Shown piece by piece: positions 36,401 through 45,881 of a DNA stretch of 64,000 nucleotides. Made by a program: the position numbers and the translations under genes. How positions within the stretch are numbered: position 1 is the stretch's first letter; each line of letters begins with the position of its first letter. Source of the stretch: Paenibacillus sp. 1_12 (GTDB lineage: Bacteria; Bacillota; Bacilli; Paenibacillales; NBRC-103111); NCBI RefSeq assembly GCF_900114475.1, contig NZ_FOTE01000001.1:784229-848228 (forward strand). Direction: 5' to 3'. A model generated the notes under the pieces. The model was given only the letters and a program-made list of their open reading frames with translations. It had not been told where the DNA came from and ran no database searches.

Positions 36401-37368
36401 ACTTGAAAGTGAAAGCGCTTGACGTAAGTGCACTTGCCAAATCACTTGGTGTGGATGTGAAAGATGTAACAGTAAATATCATCATTGAAAAAGTAAGCGG
36501 CGAAACGGCAACCGCGATCGAAGCGAATGCGAAAAAAGAAGCACTTACCACGTTAACAGGAGCTTTCGACTTCAGCATAACAGTTGAAGCGAACGGTAAG
36601 TCGCTGAACGTCACTGACTTCGGCAAAATATATGTATCCAGATCGTTCGATGTATCTGGCTCCGTAGACACGAACAAAACATCGGGCGTCCTATACGACC
36701 CGACCAATGGTACCATGTCGTTCGTTCCGACCCTTTTCACAAAGAACGGTAACAGCACGACAGTTACGATCAAACGTCCGGGCAACAGTATTTATACCGT
36801 GATAACGGCGGACAAAACATTCGCAGACTTGAAAGGCCACTGGGCGAAAGCTGATGTCGAGCTGCTTGCATCTAAGCTGCTTGTGAAGGGTTCGAGCGAC
36901 ACGGCATTTGCACCGCAAAACCAAATTACCCGTGCCGAATTTGCAGCCTTGCTTGTTCGTGCAGCAGGTCTTACGGAAGAAGCAACAACGAAATTCCCTG
37001 ATGTAACAGCCAACGATTGGTTTGCAGGCGCAGTAGGTGCCGCATCGAAAGCCGGCCTCATAGATGGGTTCGAAAATGGTACCTTCCAACCGAGTGCTAC
37101 AGTCACACGTGAACAAATGGCTGTAATGATTTCTCGTGCAATCGAATTTACTGGTAAGAAAGGTGACTCGGATGGAAAGAAACTAGCAGCATTCGAGGAC
37201 AATTCCAACATCGCCGTATGGGCTAAAGATGCAGTAGCTACTGCAGTTAACGCAGGAATTGTCAATGGCACGACGGACAAAACGTTTGCGCCAAGCGGTC
37301 AAGCAATCCGCGCTGAAGCCGTGGTTATGCTCAGCCGTTTGCTGAAATTCCTAGAGTTCATGAATTAA
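33439..37368 (+). CDS. Surface pectate lyase: PL9-like beta-helix, FnIII, three SLH domains
   Basis: A 1309-residue secreted, wall-anchored protein. Signal peptide: residues 1-27 (ITASA cleavage). Residues ~28-390: beta-rich N-terminal region. ~391-690: right-handed parallel beta-helix of the PL9 family, with the calcium/catalytic blocks ENADGFAAKLGVG (Lys likely catalytic base) and NIDDGWDLYNR. ~797-882: fibronectin type III. ~887-914: Ser/Gly/Thr linker. ~1128-1301: three SLH domains (HWAKADVELL, DWFAGAVGAASKAGL, VWAKDAVATAVNAGI) that bind pyruvylated wall polymer. It would cut polygalacturonate at the cell surface by beta-elimination. Between beta-helix and FnIII a 13-residue unit is duplicated in tandem. 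It is monocistronic, with AAAGGAG before the ATG and a strong terminator after. Confidence 0.88.
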   Translation: MRQPKRLLALLMSLVVLFAIVPITASAEQADNLTWKSIVFGQSTDLSFAPNVLPGKEGTNYATPQQPGTINGTIVLESRGGKIAPGHDGMTFYYTTLNPKIHNFVLQADVTIEQFGPETSSGPNGQESAGLMVRDINGGPRQDPMIVGYEEVPAASNFAAVGAMRVSSAEKSKVRISSLVRTGVQYPWGNLGGNATITAFNTNTAYDVPVGASTIGKPVRLKLERTNDKFIMTTTFTHVTPPVEFKKEVSGSDLVQVIDPDNMYVGFYVARNAKMIVENASLTLSAANTVPTPVTPPAAVNASMNIVSAPQSGSSSYDLKTLANFNGTLTVTKDGAAVVTDAAVKKNEPYVFNTSLDKETTGFSVTYTPTGAPSNAPITKTITVTKKIYNMGAGLYVSPTGTTTATGTINDPMDLATAIRYVLPGETIFMRGGTYTPSATINIGKEYSGVKDKIKTLTAYNGEKVLIDGQGKLSNVLQLNGDYWRINGIQITKATSGGMRVSGDNNIVEQMLFNFNGDTGLQISGSGTDPDFWPKNNLILNSESHDNRDISDENADGFAAKLGVGVGNVFRGNIAHHNIDDGWDLYNRTNEGPNMPITLEGNIAYSNGKLSNGYNKDGNAGNGFKIGGEGLPVPHIVKNNIAFDNNMDGFTDNFNPGKFVIENNTSFNNKRFNFIFRLNPYFKAEDMGIFKNNLSFRTVTESTYKDSNSGTVTVSTYKDFISGKVDATDFFFDGQKTVNSNNRVVTAADFVSLIIPDKFERDANGFIKSDFLKVATNSALRTAGTNGSYVGALVTVPSTPTGLTVSTGYKQIPLTWDSVMGATYYNVYRSTDNINFTNVKTTTTPGYTDSSLMDFVYYYYKVSAANYLGESASSAVVSGRTLVLDNSPSSGSSSTSTGGGTTNTGSQSGSDPQKTTVGSKAADKVIMDAVKLSKAIESLSANEPKISIEVKGTEQVSIVQVPAASFSEAGSKVPNAYLSIKANGVTYDLKVKALDVSALAKSLGVDVKDVTVNIIIEKVSGETATAIEANAKKEALTTLTGAFDFSITVEANGKSLNVTDFGKIYVSRSFDVSGSVDTNKTSGVLYDPTNGTMSFVPTLFTKNGNSTTVTIKRPGNSIYTVITADKTFADLKGHWAKADVELLASKLLVKGSSDTAFAPQNQITRAEFAALLVRAAGLTEEATTKFPDVTANDWFAGAVGAASKAGLIDGFENGTFQPSATVTREQMAVMISRAIEFTGKKGDSDGKKLAAFEDNSNIAVWAKDAVATAVNAGIVNGTTDKTFAPSGQAIRAEAVVMLSRLLKFLEFMN
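35528..35608 (+). repeat. 39-base tandem duplication inside the pectate lyase gene
   Basis: A 30-base block at 35528-35557 recurs at 35567-35596 with one mismatch, period 39 bases. In protein, TVTESTYKDSNSG is followed by TVTVSTYKDFISG. Period is in frame, so the product simply has 13 extra residues past the beta-helix. The near identity suggests a recent event. Confidence 0.75.
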
Positions 37369-37395
37369 TCCCCCATAGGCGCAGTTGTACAAGCA

Positions 37396-37430
37396 AAAGC
37401 AGGCGAAAATGATTCGCCTGCTTTTCTTTA
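37396..37430 (+). terminator. Terminator of the surface pectate lyase gene
   Basis: A 12-base perfect stem (AAAGCAGGCGAA / TTCGCCTGCTTT) with a five-base loop and a T-rich tail. The A-rich left side also makes it work on the minus strand, serving the convergent reductase gene. Confidence 0.9.
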
Positions 37431-37463
37431 TACTTATGTGCCACATCTTCACTCAACCCTTGA

Positions 37464-38312
37464 TTACACGCCCGAATAAGCCATAAATCCGCCATCCACC
37501 GGCACCGTAATACCGGTCACAAAGCCGGACAGATTAGAATCTGCCAGCCAGAGCAGAGTGCCCAGCAGATCGTCAGGAGTACCGAATCGTCTCATAGGCG
37601 TATGTGTGATGATTTTGTGCGATCTTTCCGTTAACGAGCCGTCTTCGTTCGTCAGCAGCTTCTTATTTTGCTCAGTCAGGAAAAAGCCCGGTGCAATCGC
37701 GTTAACTCGAATTCCGGAATCAGCCATATGTACAGCCAGCCATTGGGTAAAGTTTTCGATAGCGGCCTTCGCTGCGCTGTATACAGGTACCTTGGTCATC
37801 GGGCTTGGTGCACTCATGGAGGACATGTTGATCACCACCGCGCCAGGTCGATTTATCATATTTTTCGAAAATATTTGTGTCGGCAAAATCGTCCCCAGAA
37901 AATTCAAATTGAATACATATTCAATGCCTTCCTGGCTCAAGTCGAAAAACGTCTTCAGCTCTTTGTTGTCAAGATCCTCAATCCTCAATGTTTCATTGGT
38001 TGTGATGCCCTTTGGATGATTGCCTCCTGCGCCATTAATCAGAATATCGCAGATGCCGAGCTGTTCGGTGACCTGCTTCTCTGCTGCTTTTACACTTTCG
38101 ATATCGACCACATTACAAGCGACCGCAATAGCTGTGCCTCCAGCTTCACGGATTGCAGCAGCAACAAGCTCGCCTTTGTCCACCGTACGATTGAGGACAG
38201 CCACCTTGACGCCTTGACGTCCAAGCTCTTTGGCCATCGCCGAGCACAGCACTCCGCTTCCTCCGGTGATAACAGCAACTTTTCCTTTTAAATTCTCATT
38301 AATAGTGATCAT
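37464..38312 (-). CDS. uxuB: SDR-family D-fructuronate reductase (mannonate oxidoreductase), UxuB role
   Basis: A 282-residue short-chain dehydrogenase. Cofactor motif [28 protein letters not shown], active-site Ser and YSAAK (Tyr/Lys), and an ending typical of this SDR group ([16 protein letters not shown]). Its ATG at 38312 overlaps the UxuA stop as ATGA, so they are co-translated and should act in sequence: fructuronate to mannonate by this enzyme, then dehydration by UxuA. It is not homologous to E. coli UxuB (a long-chain enzyme) but SDR versions do this in Bacillus-type gene clusters. Upstream in-frame starts lie inside uxuA and are unlikely. Confidence 0.85.
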   Translation of the reverse strand: MITINENLKGKVAVITGGSGVLCSAMAKELGRQGVKVAVLNRTVDKGELVAAAIREAGGTAIAVACNVVDIESVKAAEKQVTEQLGICDILINGAGGNHPKGITTNETLRIEDLDNKELKTFFDLSQEGIEYVFNLNFLGTILPTQIFSKNMINRPGAVVINMSSMSAPSPMTKVPVYSAAKAAIENFTQWLAVHMADSGIRVNAIAPGFFLTEQNKKLLTNEDGSLTERSHKIITHTPMRRFGTPDDLLGTLLWLADSNLSGFVTGITVPVDGGFMAYSGV

Positions 38313-39385
38313 ACCCTTGCCCCCCGTTTCGTTCTCTCCAATGAATCCCAAATCCCCCATAGGTACATAATGCCGAGTGCACGATCGTACAGACCATAAC
38401 CTGCCCTGCATTTCTCATCCCAAATGTGTCGACCATGATCCGGTCGCGCGTAACCTGTGAAGCCTTTCTCATGGTAAGCCTTCACGATATCGCAAATATC
38501 TACGGTTCCGTCAGAAGCTCTGTGCGAGGTTTCGATGAAATCACCATTCTCATAGAGCCGTACATTACGAATATGAGCAAAAGGAATCCGATCGGCAAAC
38601 TCTCTGACCATCTCAGCAACATTATGGTTCGGGTTCACGCCAAGAGAACCGCTGCACAGCGTCACACCGTTATACGGATTATCGACGAGCTTCAAAAGCT
38701 TGCGGATGCTGTCCGGACCCGTCATAATTCTCGGCAAGCCAAAAATCGACCACGGCGGATCATCCGGGTGAATCGCCATCTTGATGTCGTTGGCTTCCGC
38801 CACAGGAATAATTTGCTCCAGAAAATATTGCAGGTTATTCCACAGGTCTTCTTCGGTTACGTTCTTATACGACTCGAATACCGAGGACAAGTGAAGCAAT
38901 CGGGATGGCTCCCAGCCTGGCATCGTAAAGTCAGGATTCTCGTTGATTTTCTGCACCAAATCCATGGGGTCCATAGCATCAACCATCGCTTTTTCATAAA
39001 ATAACGCAGTGGAGCCGTCCTCCAGCTCTTTGAACAGATCGGTGCGAATCCAATCGAATACAGGCATGAAGTTATAGCAGATCACCTTCACGCCTACCTT
39101 CGCCAGCTTCTCAATCGTACGTTTGTAATTCTCAATGTAACGGTCCCTTGTCGGCAATCCCAGCTTAATATCCTCATGGACATTAACGCTTTCAACTACC
39201 TCCAGATGGAAGCCGTAAGGATCAGCCAGTTTTTTGTACGCCAAGATGTCCTCCATTGGCCATTCTTCGCCTGCGGGCAGATGATGAAGCGCCCATACAA
39301 TGCCTTCAACTCCGGGAATTTGCTTGATTTGCGGCAGGGTTACGGTATCATTGCCTTCTCCATACCATCTAAATACCATTCTCAT
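38309..39385 (-). CDS. uxuA: Mannonate dehydratase
   Basis: A 358-residue UxuA. It dehydrates D-mannonate to 2-keto-3-deoxygluconate and uses a divalent metal. TIM-barrel motifs present are [61 protein letters not shown] and RPDHGRHIW (His and Asp metal ligands). GGAGG lies before the ATG. First gene of the uxuA-uxuB operon, with an operator-like CTAGTATACTAG 43 bases upstream. Confidence 0.93.
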   Translation of the reverse strand: MRMVFRWYGEGNDTVTLPQIKQIPGVEGIVWALHHLPAGEEWPMEDILAYKKLADPYGFHLEVVESVNVHEDIKLGLPTRDRYIENYKRTIEKLAKVGVKVICYNFMPVFDWIRTDLFKELEDGSTALFYEKAMVDAMDPMDLVQKINENPDFTMPGWEPSRLLHLSSVFESYKNVTEEDLWNNLQYFLEQIIPVAEANDIKMAIHPDDPPWSIFGLPRIMTGPDSIRKLLKLVDNPYNGVTLCSGSLGVNPNHNVAEMVREFADRIPFAHIRNVRLYENGDFIETSHRASDGTVDICDIVKAYHEKGFTGYARPDHGRHIWDEKCRAGYGLYDRALGIMYLWGIWDSLERTKRGARV

Positions 39386-39428
39386 CCTGATTCCTCCAAA
39401 CTTTTAACAGCTAATCTTACTGATATGA

Positions 39429-39440
39429 CTAGTATACTAG
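39429..39440. promoter_or_regulatory. Likely GntR operator before uxuA (CTAGTATACTAG)
   Basis: A perfect 12-base palindrome with a GTATAC core lies 43 bases upstream of uxuA. The same core GTATAC (40279-40284) is found 40 bases before the neighbouring GntR gene. A weaker cre-like sequence (TTGAATACGTTTTCTT, 14 of 16 consensus positions) at 39454-39469 lies next to it. Confidence 0.55.
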
Positions 39441-39470
39441 ATTAAATATAGTTTTGAATACGTTTTCTTT

Positions 39471-39513
39471 AAAAAAGATAAGTCCGCTGAAAAACGAGTC
39501 CAGCAGGACTTAT
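39471..39513 (-). terminator. Terminator after the GntR gene
   Basis: On the minus strand ATAAGTCC-GCTG pairs with CAGC-GGACTTAT (one bulged base), followed by CTTTTTT. It isolates the regulator from uxuA. Confidence 0.8.
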
Positions 39514-39552
39514 ACACCGATTATTCGCCGGTCTTTTTACAGCTTAATGATG

Positions 39553-40239
39553 CTATTTAAAGTATCCGGGATACTTCTGTTTTAATTCCTCTTTTTCAAT
39601 GACAACCCGCTCCAAATGATCTCGTAAGACCTGTTCCGCTGCATCAGGATTTTTGTCCTTGATCGCTTGAACAATGCCACGATGCTGGGAAAGGATGATT
39701 TTCCAGTCATGATTCGTAGCCAATCTCAAAAAACGAATTCGGTTATAATGCGTCGTAACCTGCTGAATCAGACCCCAGGTGCGGGTCCTTCCGCAGCCTA
39801 CAATAATGGAGCGATGAAACTCCTCGTCCAACTCGAACAGACGTTCATAATTTTCTTCGGATTCACACAGCTCCTGCAGCGCAATCAGGTTGTGGAGATG
39901 CAACACCTGCTCGCTGGTCAGCTTAACACAAGCCTCGCGCACAATCGCGGATTCCAGAGTTTCTCTGAGAAATCTGGCTTCCTCCGCATGCTGCAAATCA
40001 ATCAGTGAAATCACGGAGCCTTTTTGCGGCGTGGTTTCAATCAATTCATCCTGTGACAATTTAACAAGCGCCTCGCGAATGGGCGTTCGGCTGACCTGTA
40101 GCATTTCTACCAGCTCTTTTTCCGAGATTAAGCGTCCAGGCTCCAGCTTTAATTCCATAATATCTTTCTTCAGGTTTTCGTACACATGATCCCGAATGAG
40201 CCCCTTCTTATCTTTTAAAGTTGTTAATAGAGTAGCCAT
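39553..40239 (-). CDS. GntR/FadR-family regulator of uronate use (UxuR-like)
   Basis: A 228-residue regulator: winged helix (LEPGRLISEKELVEMLQVSR, TPIREALVKLSQDELIE) and helical FCD ligand domain (ELDEEFHRSIIVGCG, SQHRGIVQAIKDKNP with metal-type His residues). It lies between the GH67 gene and uxuA and has its own terminator. It probably represses the uxu genes and possibly the xylan operon, relieved by a uronate or its ketose product. GTATAC cores lie upstream of both it and uxuA. Confidence 0.87.
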   Translation of the reverse strand: MATLLTTLKDKKGLIRDHVYENLKKDIMELKLEPGRLISEKELVEMLQVSRTPIREALVKLSQDELIETTPQKGSVISLIDLQHAEEARFLRETLESAIVREACVKLTSEQVLHLHNLIALQELCESEENYERLFELDEEFHRSIIVGCGRTRTWGLIQQVTTHYNRIRFLRLATNHDWKIILSQHRGIVQAIKDKNPDAAEQVLRDHLERVVIEKEELKQKYPGYFK

Positions 40240-40403
40240 TTAAAAACCTCCCGGGCTCATTCGAGCTCATGCTGTATGGTATACGAATGCAAAAGAACCA
40301 TGTGACGGATGATCCATGCAATGCGGTTTTCTGCTCAGTATTCATCATTATTATATACGAATACTTGTCAACGACATAGCAGAATTATATTCTGACCATC
40401 CCT

Positions 40404-42479
40404 TTAGTAAATCGTACGGTTATGCTCGTCAGGGATACCCGATTTGCGGAGAAAGTAAGTGTTGATGATATCCCGCCATTCTTTGGCATGCTCAGCTTGT
40501 CCTGTTAAACGTGTTAGCACCTGTTCGTAACGATTGGTATCTACTTTGTCTTGAAGCGAGCTCCACGCCTGCACAAGATGTGACGCTTGTTCCACCCCTA
40601 AAAAATGAGTGTCATATATATGCTGGATGACCGTTTTACCGGATTTCAGCTTATGCGTATAAGGAACAAGGTGGAAAAATAAAAGCAATTCGTCCGGGCA
40701 GCTTTCCACCGATTCATACAGATCGGATTGTGGACGATGATACTGAGCGGTATAGCCTGTACCGGATTGGACTGTCCGATTTACGCCAATGCCCTGGTTA
40801 TCTGCAAAATGGTACGTTCCCCATTTCGAATATTCATATCCATCCACATTGGGACCATAATGATGGCTTGGGTTCACCATCCAGCCGACGCCCAGCGGAG
40901 CTGTATAATTCTCGTAAATACCCCATGAGTCAAGCATGATGCGGGATATCGTCTCCACCACTGCTGGGTCGCTGCCAAAGGTTAAAACAATCCATTCCTT
41001 CACAATTTGCTCAGAGGTAAGAGCGGGATTCCAGGTCAGACGACCGAAGCCGTACAGGTTGGCCTGGGCCAGAATATGGCCGGTCCAGTTCATATCGTCA
41101 CCGATATTGGATACCGCTGCGATACCGCCCAGCTTTCTGCCGAACAACGAGCCGCTAGCGATCTCTGCAATCGTTGAGCCGCTCCCTTTGGCATGGGTGT
41201 CGAAATCCAGCACCTCTTTCCACTGAGGCACCAAAAAACACACATGCTTTTGCTGTCCTGTATATTCCTGCGTAATTTGCAGCTCCAGCACTTGGTTTGT
41301 GTTCGGCAGCACCCCGAGCAGTGGTGAGACAGGCTCGCGAACTTGAAAATCCATAGGACCGTTCTTCACCTGCAAAATCACATTATCAAGGAATTTTCCA
41401 TCCAACGGTTTAAAGTGATCATGCGCCGCTTTGGCTCTGTCGGTCGATCTGTCACGCCAATCCTGAAGGCAGTTGTATACGAAGCATCGCCAAATGACGA
41501 GACCTCCGTGAGGCTCCAATGCCTCCGCAAGAACGTTGGCACCATCAACATGATCGCGGCCATAGGTGAAAGGACCGGGACGGAATTCAGAGTCGGCTTT
41601 AACCAGAAAACCACCGAAGTCTGGAATCTGCTTATAAATATCGGCTGCTTTATCAGACCACCACTGCTTTACGCCAGGATCGAGTGGATCAGCAGTAGAC
41701 AAGCCGCCGATCTGGATCGGACTGGCATAGTTGATGCTGAGAAAAATCTGGATGCCATAGGCCCGAAATACATCCGCAATGCGGGCCACATCCGGCAGCA
41801 ATGCTTCGGTAATTAGCCTGGACTCCACTTCGTGAACGTTGACATTATTGATCGAGATGGCATTGATGCCGATCGAAGCGAGCAGTCGGGCATAGTCACG
41901 AATACGCTTCATATCGGTAACGACTTGATTGTTATGGTAAAATATCGTTTTTCCGGCATATCCACGTTCAATGCTGCCGTTCATGTTATCCCACTGGTTG
42001 ATCATCCGTAAGCCGTTTTTAGGATTTTCAACAATGTACAGATCATTCAGACTTTCACCGCTCTGCAGCAGTCTTAAAAAGTGAAATACTGCATACAGTG
42101 CACCCTTGTCGCTTTTACCTGCCAACAAGATAGCCTTACGATTAGGAAGATCCACGGTTTGGATGACGTAGCCCTCATCCTGCAGCGTGGCCGAGATTTG
42201 CAAGTCAAGGATAGCATCGATATCCGCCATATGACCCAGTACTCCCAAGTAAATAGCAGAAGATTGCTGTGCTTCCGCTGAACGAGCAACGGTGGTTCCA
42301 AGAATAGAAGTAATGCCTTCCGACAGCTCTCTTGCCGCGGTTTCCATTACAACAGATCGATCTGCTGCGGTCACGAGGCTGGAGCACCAAGACTGGTACT
42401 CCTTCCGTTTGATATGATCCTCTACAGGTGCTAGACGAAGCCAGCATTCATATCCGTTGTGCTCTTTCAATAAAGCCAT
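40404..42479 (-). CDS. aguA: GH67 alpha-glucuronidase
   Basis: A 691-residue cytoplasmic enzyme without signal peptide, the GH67 size. It removes 4-O-methyl-glucuronate from the non-reducing end of aldouronates imported from xylan. Diagnostic blocks: [57 protein letters not shown], and [15 protein letters not shown] with the GH67 C-terminal domain. The acidic residues in these blocks include the catalytic set. ATG 42479 follows AGGAGGAAG. It is the last gene of a long operon starting at 53665. Its uronate product feeds UxuB/UxuA next door. Confidence 0.93.
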   Translation of the reverse strand: MALLKEHNGYECWLRLAPVEDHIKRKEYQSWCSSLVTAADRSVVMETAARELSEGITSILGTTVARSAEAQQSSAIYLGVLGHMADIDAILDLQISATLQDEGYVIQTVDLPNRKAILLAGKSDKGALYAVFHFLRLLQSGESLNDLYIVENPKNGLRMINQWDNMNGSIERGYAGKTIFYHNNQVVTDMKRIRDYARLLASIGINAISINNVNVHEVESRLITEALLPDVARIADVFRAYGIQIFLSINYASPIQIGGLSTADPLDPGVKQWWSDKAADIYKQIPDFGGFLVKADSEFRPGPFTYGRDHVDGANVLAEALEPHGGLVIWRCFVYNCLQDWRDRSTDRAKAAHDHFKPLDGKFLDNVILQVKNGPMDFQVREPVSPLLGVLPNTNQVLELQITQEYTGQQKHVCFLVPQWKEVLDFDTHAKGSGSTIAEIASGSLFGRKLGGIAAVSNIGDDMNWTGHILAQANLYGFGRLTWNPALTSEQIVKEWIVLTFGSDPAVVETISRIMLDSWGIYENYTAPLGVGWMVNPSHHYGPNVDGYEYSKWGTYHFADNQGIGVNRTVQSGTGYTAQYHRPQSDLYESVESCPDELLLFFHLVPYTHKLKSGKTVIQHIYDTHFLGVEQASHLVQAWSSLQDKVDTNRYEQVLTRLTGQAEHAKEWRDIINTYFLRKSGIPDEHNRTIY

Positions 42480-42500
42480 CCCGCTTCCTCCTGACATGAT

Positions 42501-44033
42501 TTATTTCTTTTGAGCTTTGGCATAAGCATCCGCATATTCTTGTGCGGCTTGGTCTCCGCCAGCCTTTTTATATTTCTCGATCGCTGCTTTCCAACCAGCT
42601 TCGTCTATTTTGCCCATGATATACTTGACCTTGGCATCTGTTAATGTAGTCAGCAGTTCCTGCCCCTTCGTCGTCCAGGTCGGAGAAATCAGCACCATCG
42701 TCGGATCAACGACTGCATACTTGCTGTTATCAGCTTCTACGTCTAGTTGTTTCTTCACCATAGGATCCAGCTGGCCCGGAGTTTTGATAGCTTCCAGCGG
42801 AACGGTAACCAACGGTTTGTTATACGGAAATCCGACTTCGTTATCGTAGGTTTCCTGATTCGTGCGGACCGCTTTACCGTCTTTCAGATCATAATGCTTG
42901 CCCTGAATTCCCCACTCCAACAAATCGGCCATCGGTTTATCGGACAATTTATCTATAAAGCCCAACAGCTGTTTTAATTCCGCTTCAGTTTTAACGCTTG
43001 CTTTAGGGAACATCAGAATTCCGTTAGAGCCGCGTTCCCCTTGAACAAACTTGCCTTTTGGCCCTTCCAGCGCACTCGATGGTTCCAAGATTCCGTTCGG
43101 GTTATGGCTTTGAACTCGGCTTTGGAAAGCGATCAGGTTGTTGGTAGCTGCACTAATAACACCTGCCTTGCCGTTTTCCAAATCCCCTTCGTTTTTCGGA
43201 ATATCAATTGAAGCGAAATCCTGATTCATTAATTTTTCATCATACAATTTCTTCGTAAACTTCAGACTTTCCAGATATTCAGGCGTTTCTTCAGCCTTGA
43301 TGAACTTGCCGTCCTTCACACCCCAAGTGTATGGTGCACCGAACAAGACCCCAAAATCCGGGCTTAAGGATGAATTCTTGATCATCGCCGTAATACCAAA
43401 TGTATCATTTTTTCCATTTTTGTCGGGATCGTTATTTGTAAAGGCTTTTAACATGTTATATAAATCGTCAACCGTCTTAGGCTGCTGCAGCCCTACATTA
43501 TCCAACCAGTCTTTGCGATAAGCAAATGTATATCGGGAAATCGGACGATACCTCGGTACTCCAAATACTTTGCCGTCAATCTTGATATTGTCGTAGACCA
43601 ACTGCGGCATTTGCGCCAAATTTTTATAATCTTTTATAAAAGGTGTAATATCCCAAAAGGCTCCGCTTTGTACGGCGCTGATCAGATACGATTGGCTCGG
43701 GGTTCCACAGCTTGCAATAATTTGCGGCAGATCGCCGGAAGCAATCATAACCGGAAGCTTGCTGCAAAAGTCATTACTGGATATGGCGCTAATCTGAAGC
43801 TTCGTATTCGTGTATTTCTCTATTTCCGTTTGAGCCGTGTTTCCAGGCTGCGGAAACTCCTTACCGTCAAAATTCAGTACCATTTTAATAGGTAAAGGTG
43901 CCGTTGCTCCTGGAGCTGCTGTACCTTGTGCTGGTGCGCTGGTTTTGGAATCGCCGCATCCGGCTAATACGGATGTCACGATGAGGGCTGCTGCTGTGAG
44001 TGTGCCTAATTTTTTAACTTTAACTGCTTTCAT
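42501..44033 (-). CDS. Aldouronate/oligosaccharide-binding lipoprotein, LplA-type
   Basis: A 510-residue solute-binding protein, lipobox SVLAGC with Cys26. It has the long-form Lpl/YtcQ features (LPIKMVLNFDGKEFPQPGN, YRKDWLDNVGLQQPKTVDDL, GERGSNGILMFPK). It is a close paralogue of the 52136-53665 protein; most blocks are identical or near so. It directly follows the two permease genes, as in Paenibacillus aldouronate importers. CGGAGG precedes the ATG. Confidence 0.9.
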   Translation of the reverse strand: MKAVKVKKLGTLTAAALIVTSVLAGCGDSKTSAPAQGTAAPGATAPLPIKMVLNFDGKEFPQPGNTAQTEIEKYTNTKLQISAISSNDFCSKLPVMIASGDLPQIIASCGTPSQSYLISAVQSGAFWDITPFIKDYKNLAQMPQLVYDNIKIDGKVFGVPRYRPISRYTFAYRKDWLDNVGLQQPKTVDDLYNMLKAFTNNDPDKNGKNDTFGITAMIKNSSLSPDFGVLFGAPYTWGVKDGKFIKAEETPEYLESLKFTKKLYDEKLMNQDFASIDIPKNEGDLENGKAGVISAATNNLIAFQSRVQSHNPNGILEPSSALEGPKGKFVQGERGSNGILMFPKASVKTEAELKQLLGFIDKLSDKPMADLLEWGIQGKHYDLKDGKAVRTNQETYDNEVGFPYNKPLVTVPLEAIKTPGQLDPMVKKQLDVEADNSKYAVVDPTMVLISPTWTTKGQELLTTLTDAKVKYIMGKIDEAGWKAAIEKYKKAGGDQAAQEYADAYAKAQKK

Positions 44034-44060
44034 GTTAAGTCCTCCGAGTTGTAATTTTTT

Positions 44061-44909
44061 TTAACCTTTTACTGAGCCCATTAAGGCACCCTTGGCAAAA
44101 TGCTTCTGCAGGAACGGATAAACGATCATAATAGGAATCGTGGACACGACGATAACCGCCATTTTCACGGATTCACCATAGAAGGCCACCGATTCGCCGC
44201 CATCGCCTAAACCGCCGGACGCCAACACAACGATCTGTCTGAGCAGTACCTGGACCGGCCATTTATCCGGTGTATTGATGAACATAATCGCATTGAAATA
44301 TTGATTCCATATACCAACGGCATAAAACAAACCAAAAGCGGCGAGCGACGGCAGCGAAAGAGGTAAAACGATTCTTAACAACACAACAATCTCATGAGCG
44401 CCGTCCATCTTGGCGGATTCGATCAGCTCGGTCGGCACGCTGGAAAAGAAATCTCGTAATATGATTAAATAAAAAGCGCTAACCAAGCCGGGAATCATAA
44501 GCGCCCACAGCGAATCAATCATATGCAGCTCTTTGACCACGAAATAAGTGGGAATAAGTCCGCCTTGAAAAAGCATAGTGAATAACACGAGCAGCATGAT
44601 TTTGCTTCGGCCGGGAAGCTGCTTATAAGACAGTGAATACGCCATCAATGCAGTCGTAAGCAAGCTTAGAGCTGTTCCCAGCAAGGTAATGTAAATCGAA
44701 ACGCCTAAGCTTCTCACAAATGTTTTCGTGGAGAAGATGTAGCGGTACGCGTCCAGATTATAATCACTCGGCCATCCCGAGGTATCTGCAGAGAAAGAAG
44801 TGATAATGACGTATACGAAAGGTAAAAACGTAAGCAAGCCGATCAATCCAAGTAGGACGTAATTGCACATTTCGAATATTTTTTCACCAAAAGTCTGATT
44901 GTGATGCAT
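44061..44909 (-). CDS. ABC transporter permease, LplC/YtcP type
   Basis: A 282-residue inner-membrane permease with six helices, the EAA loop ELIESAKMDGAHEIVVLLRI and ending KGALMGSVKG. ATG 44909 is preceded by AAAGGTGG; a GTG four codons earlier is less likely. Partner of the LplB-type permease gene 20 bases upstream. Confidence 0.9.
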   Translation of the reverse strand: MHHNQTFGEKIFEMCNYVLLGLIGLLTFLPFVYVIITSFSADTSGWPSDYNLDAYRYIFSTKTFVRSLGVSIYITLLGTALSLLTTALMAYSLSYKQLPGRSKIMLLVLFTMLFQGGLIPTYFVVKELHMIDSLWALMIPGLVSAFYLIILRDFFSSVPTELIESAKMDGAHEIVVLLRIVLPLSLPSLAAFGLFYAVGIWNQYFNAIMFINTPDKWPVQVLLRQIVVLASGGLGDGGESVAFYGESVKMAVIVVSTIPIMIVYPFLQKHFAKGALMGSVKG

Positions 44910-44927
44910 GGTGCTCTCCACCTTTGC

Positions 44928-45839
44928 TTAATATATTCCCTCTTCGCCAAACCATTTGGCGATCTTGTTTGCCATGAGCACCAGGACGAGTCCCACCACT
45001 GATTTGAACAGCCCGACCGCAGCGCTATAACTGAATTGGCCTTGCTGTAAACCAACGCGGTACACATAAGTATCAAACACTTCGCCGACTTCACGGTTAA
45101 CCGAATTGACCATCAGGAAGATCTGCTCAAATCCCAGATCAAGAAAGCTTCCAAGTCTCAGGATGAAGAGAATCACAATAACGCTTCGAATCGCCGGCAG
45201 CGTCACATGCCAAAGCTGCTGAAACCGATTCGCGCCATCCATACGGGCGGCTTCATATAATTGCAGGTTCACTCCAGCGAGGGCTGCCAGGAAAATAATC
45301 GTACCCCAGCCCGCGTCTTTCCATATCATTTGAATAACAATCAAAGGCCGGAACCAGTATTCGCTAGTTAAAAATTCAGCAGGTTGATGCCCCAGCCCTA
45401 TTAATATCTGATTAATGATACCGCCCTCTGTAGTCAGCAGCACGTAAGAGATACCGGCAATAACTACCCACGAAAGGAAATGCGGAATATAAACAAGGGT
45501 TTGCACAAATCGTTTGAACATCTCTCTGCGTACTTCATTCAGCAGCAAAGCCAGAACAATGGTTATCGGGAAAAATATTAAAAGGCTGTACAGCCCGATA
45601 ACGATTGTGTTTCGGAATAGCATCCAAAACTCCGGCATCCCGAAAAACCGTTTGAAATGCGCCAATCCGACCCATTCGCTTTGCATCAATCCGGCAAAAG
45701 GCTGGTAATTTTTGAATGCCATGATTACGCCCCACAAAGGGACATATTTAAATAGAAAGAAATAAATAATCCCGGGAACCATAAACAAATATAACCAGCG
45801 GTATTTCCACATTTCTCTCATGACCAGCTGTACCTGCAT
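44928..45839 (-). CDS. ABC transporter permease, LplB type
   Basis: A 303-residue permease with a basic N-terminus, six helices and an EAA loop (QLYEAARMDGANRFQQLWHV). The segment VPLWGVIMAFKNYQPFAG is typical of LplB. GAGGTG precedes ATG 45839; an upstream GTG (45851) is in frame. With the LplC partner it forms the channel for aldouronates or xylo-oligosaccharides, using an ATPase encoded elsewhere. Confidence 0.9.
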   Translation of the reverse strand: MQVQLVMREMWKYRWLYLFMVPGIIYFFLFKYVPLWGVIMAFKNYQPFAGLMQSEWVGLAHFKRFFGMPEFWMLFRNTIVIGLYSLLIFFPITIVLALLLNEVRREMFKRFVQTLVYIPHFLSWVVIAGISYVLLTTEGGIINQILIGLGHQPAEFLTSEYWFRPLIVIQMIWKDAGWGTIIFLAALAGVNLQLYEAARMDGANRFQQLWHVTLPAIRSVIVILFILRLGSFLDLGFEQIFLMVNSVNREVGEVFDTYVYRVGLQQGQFSYSAAVGLFKSVVGLVLVLMANKIAKWFGEEGIY

Positions 45840-45881
45840 GATGTTCTTCACCTCATCCTGTTTGAATTCTGCAGCTGTCCT

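Noticed and set aside
35277-37280. Long minus-strand frames within the surface lyase gene
   Set aside because: They mirror biased codon use of the SLH coding sequence; no starts, ribosome sites or domains support them.
40340-40375. Promoter TTGACA/TATAAT before the GntR gene
   Set aside because: The two hexamers are only about 11 bases apart, too close for SigA; one of them may be used with a different partner, but I cannot decide.
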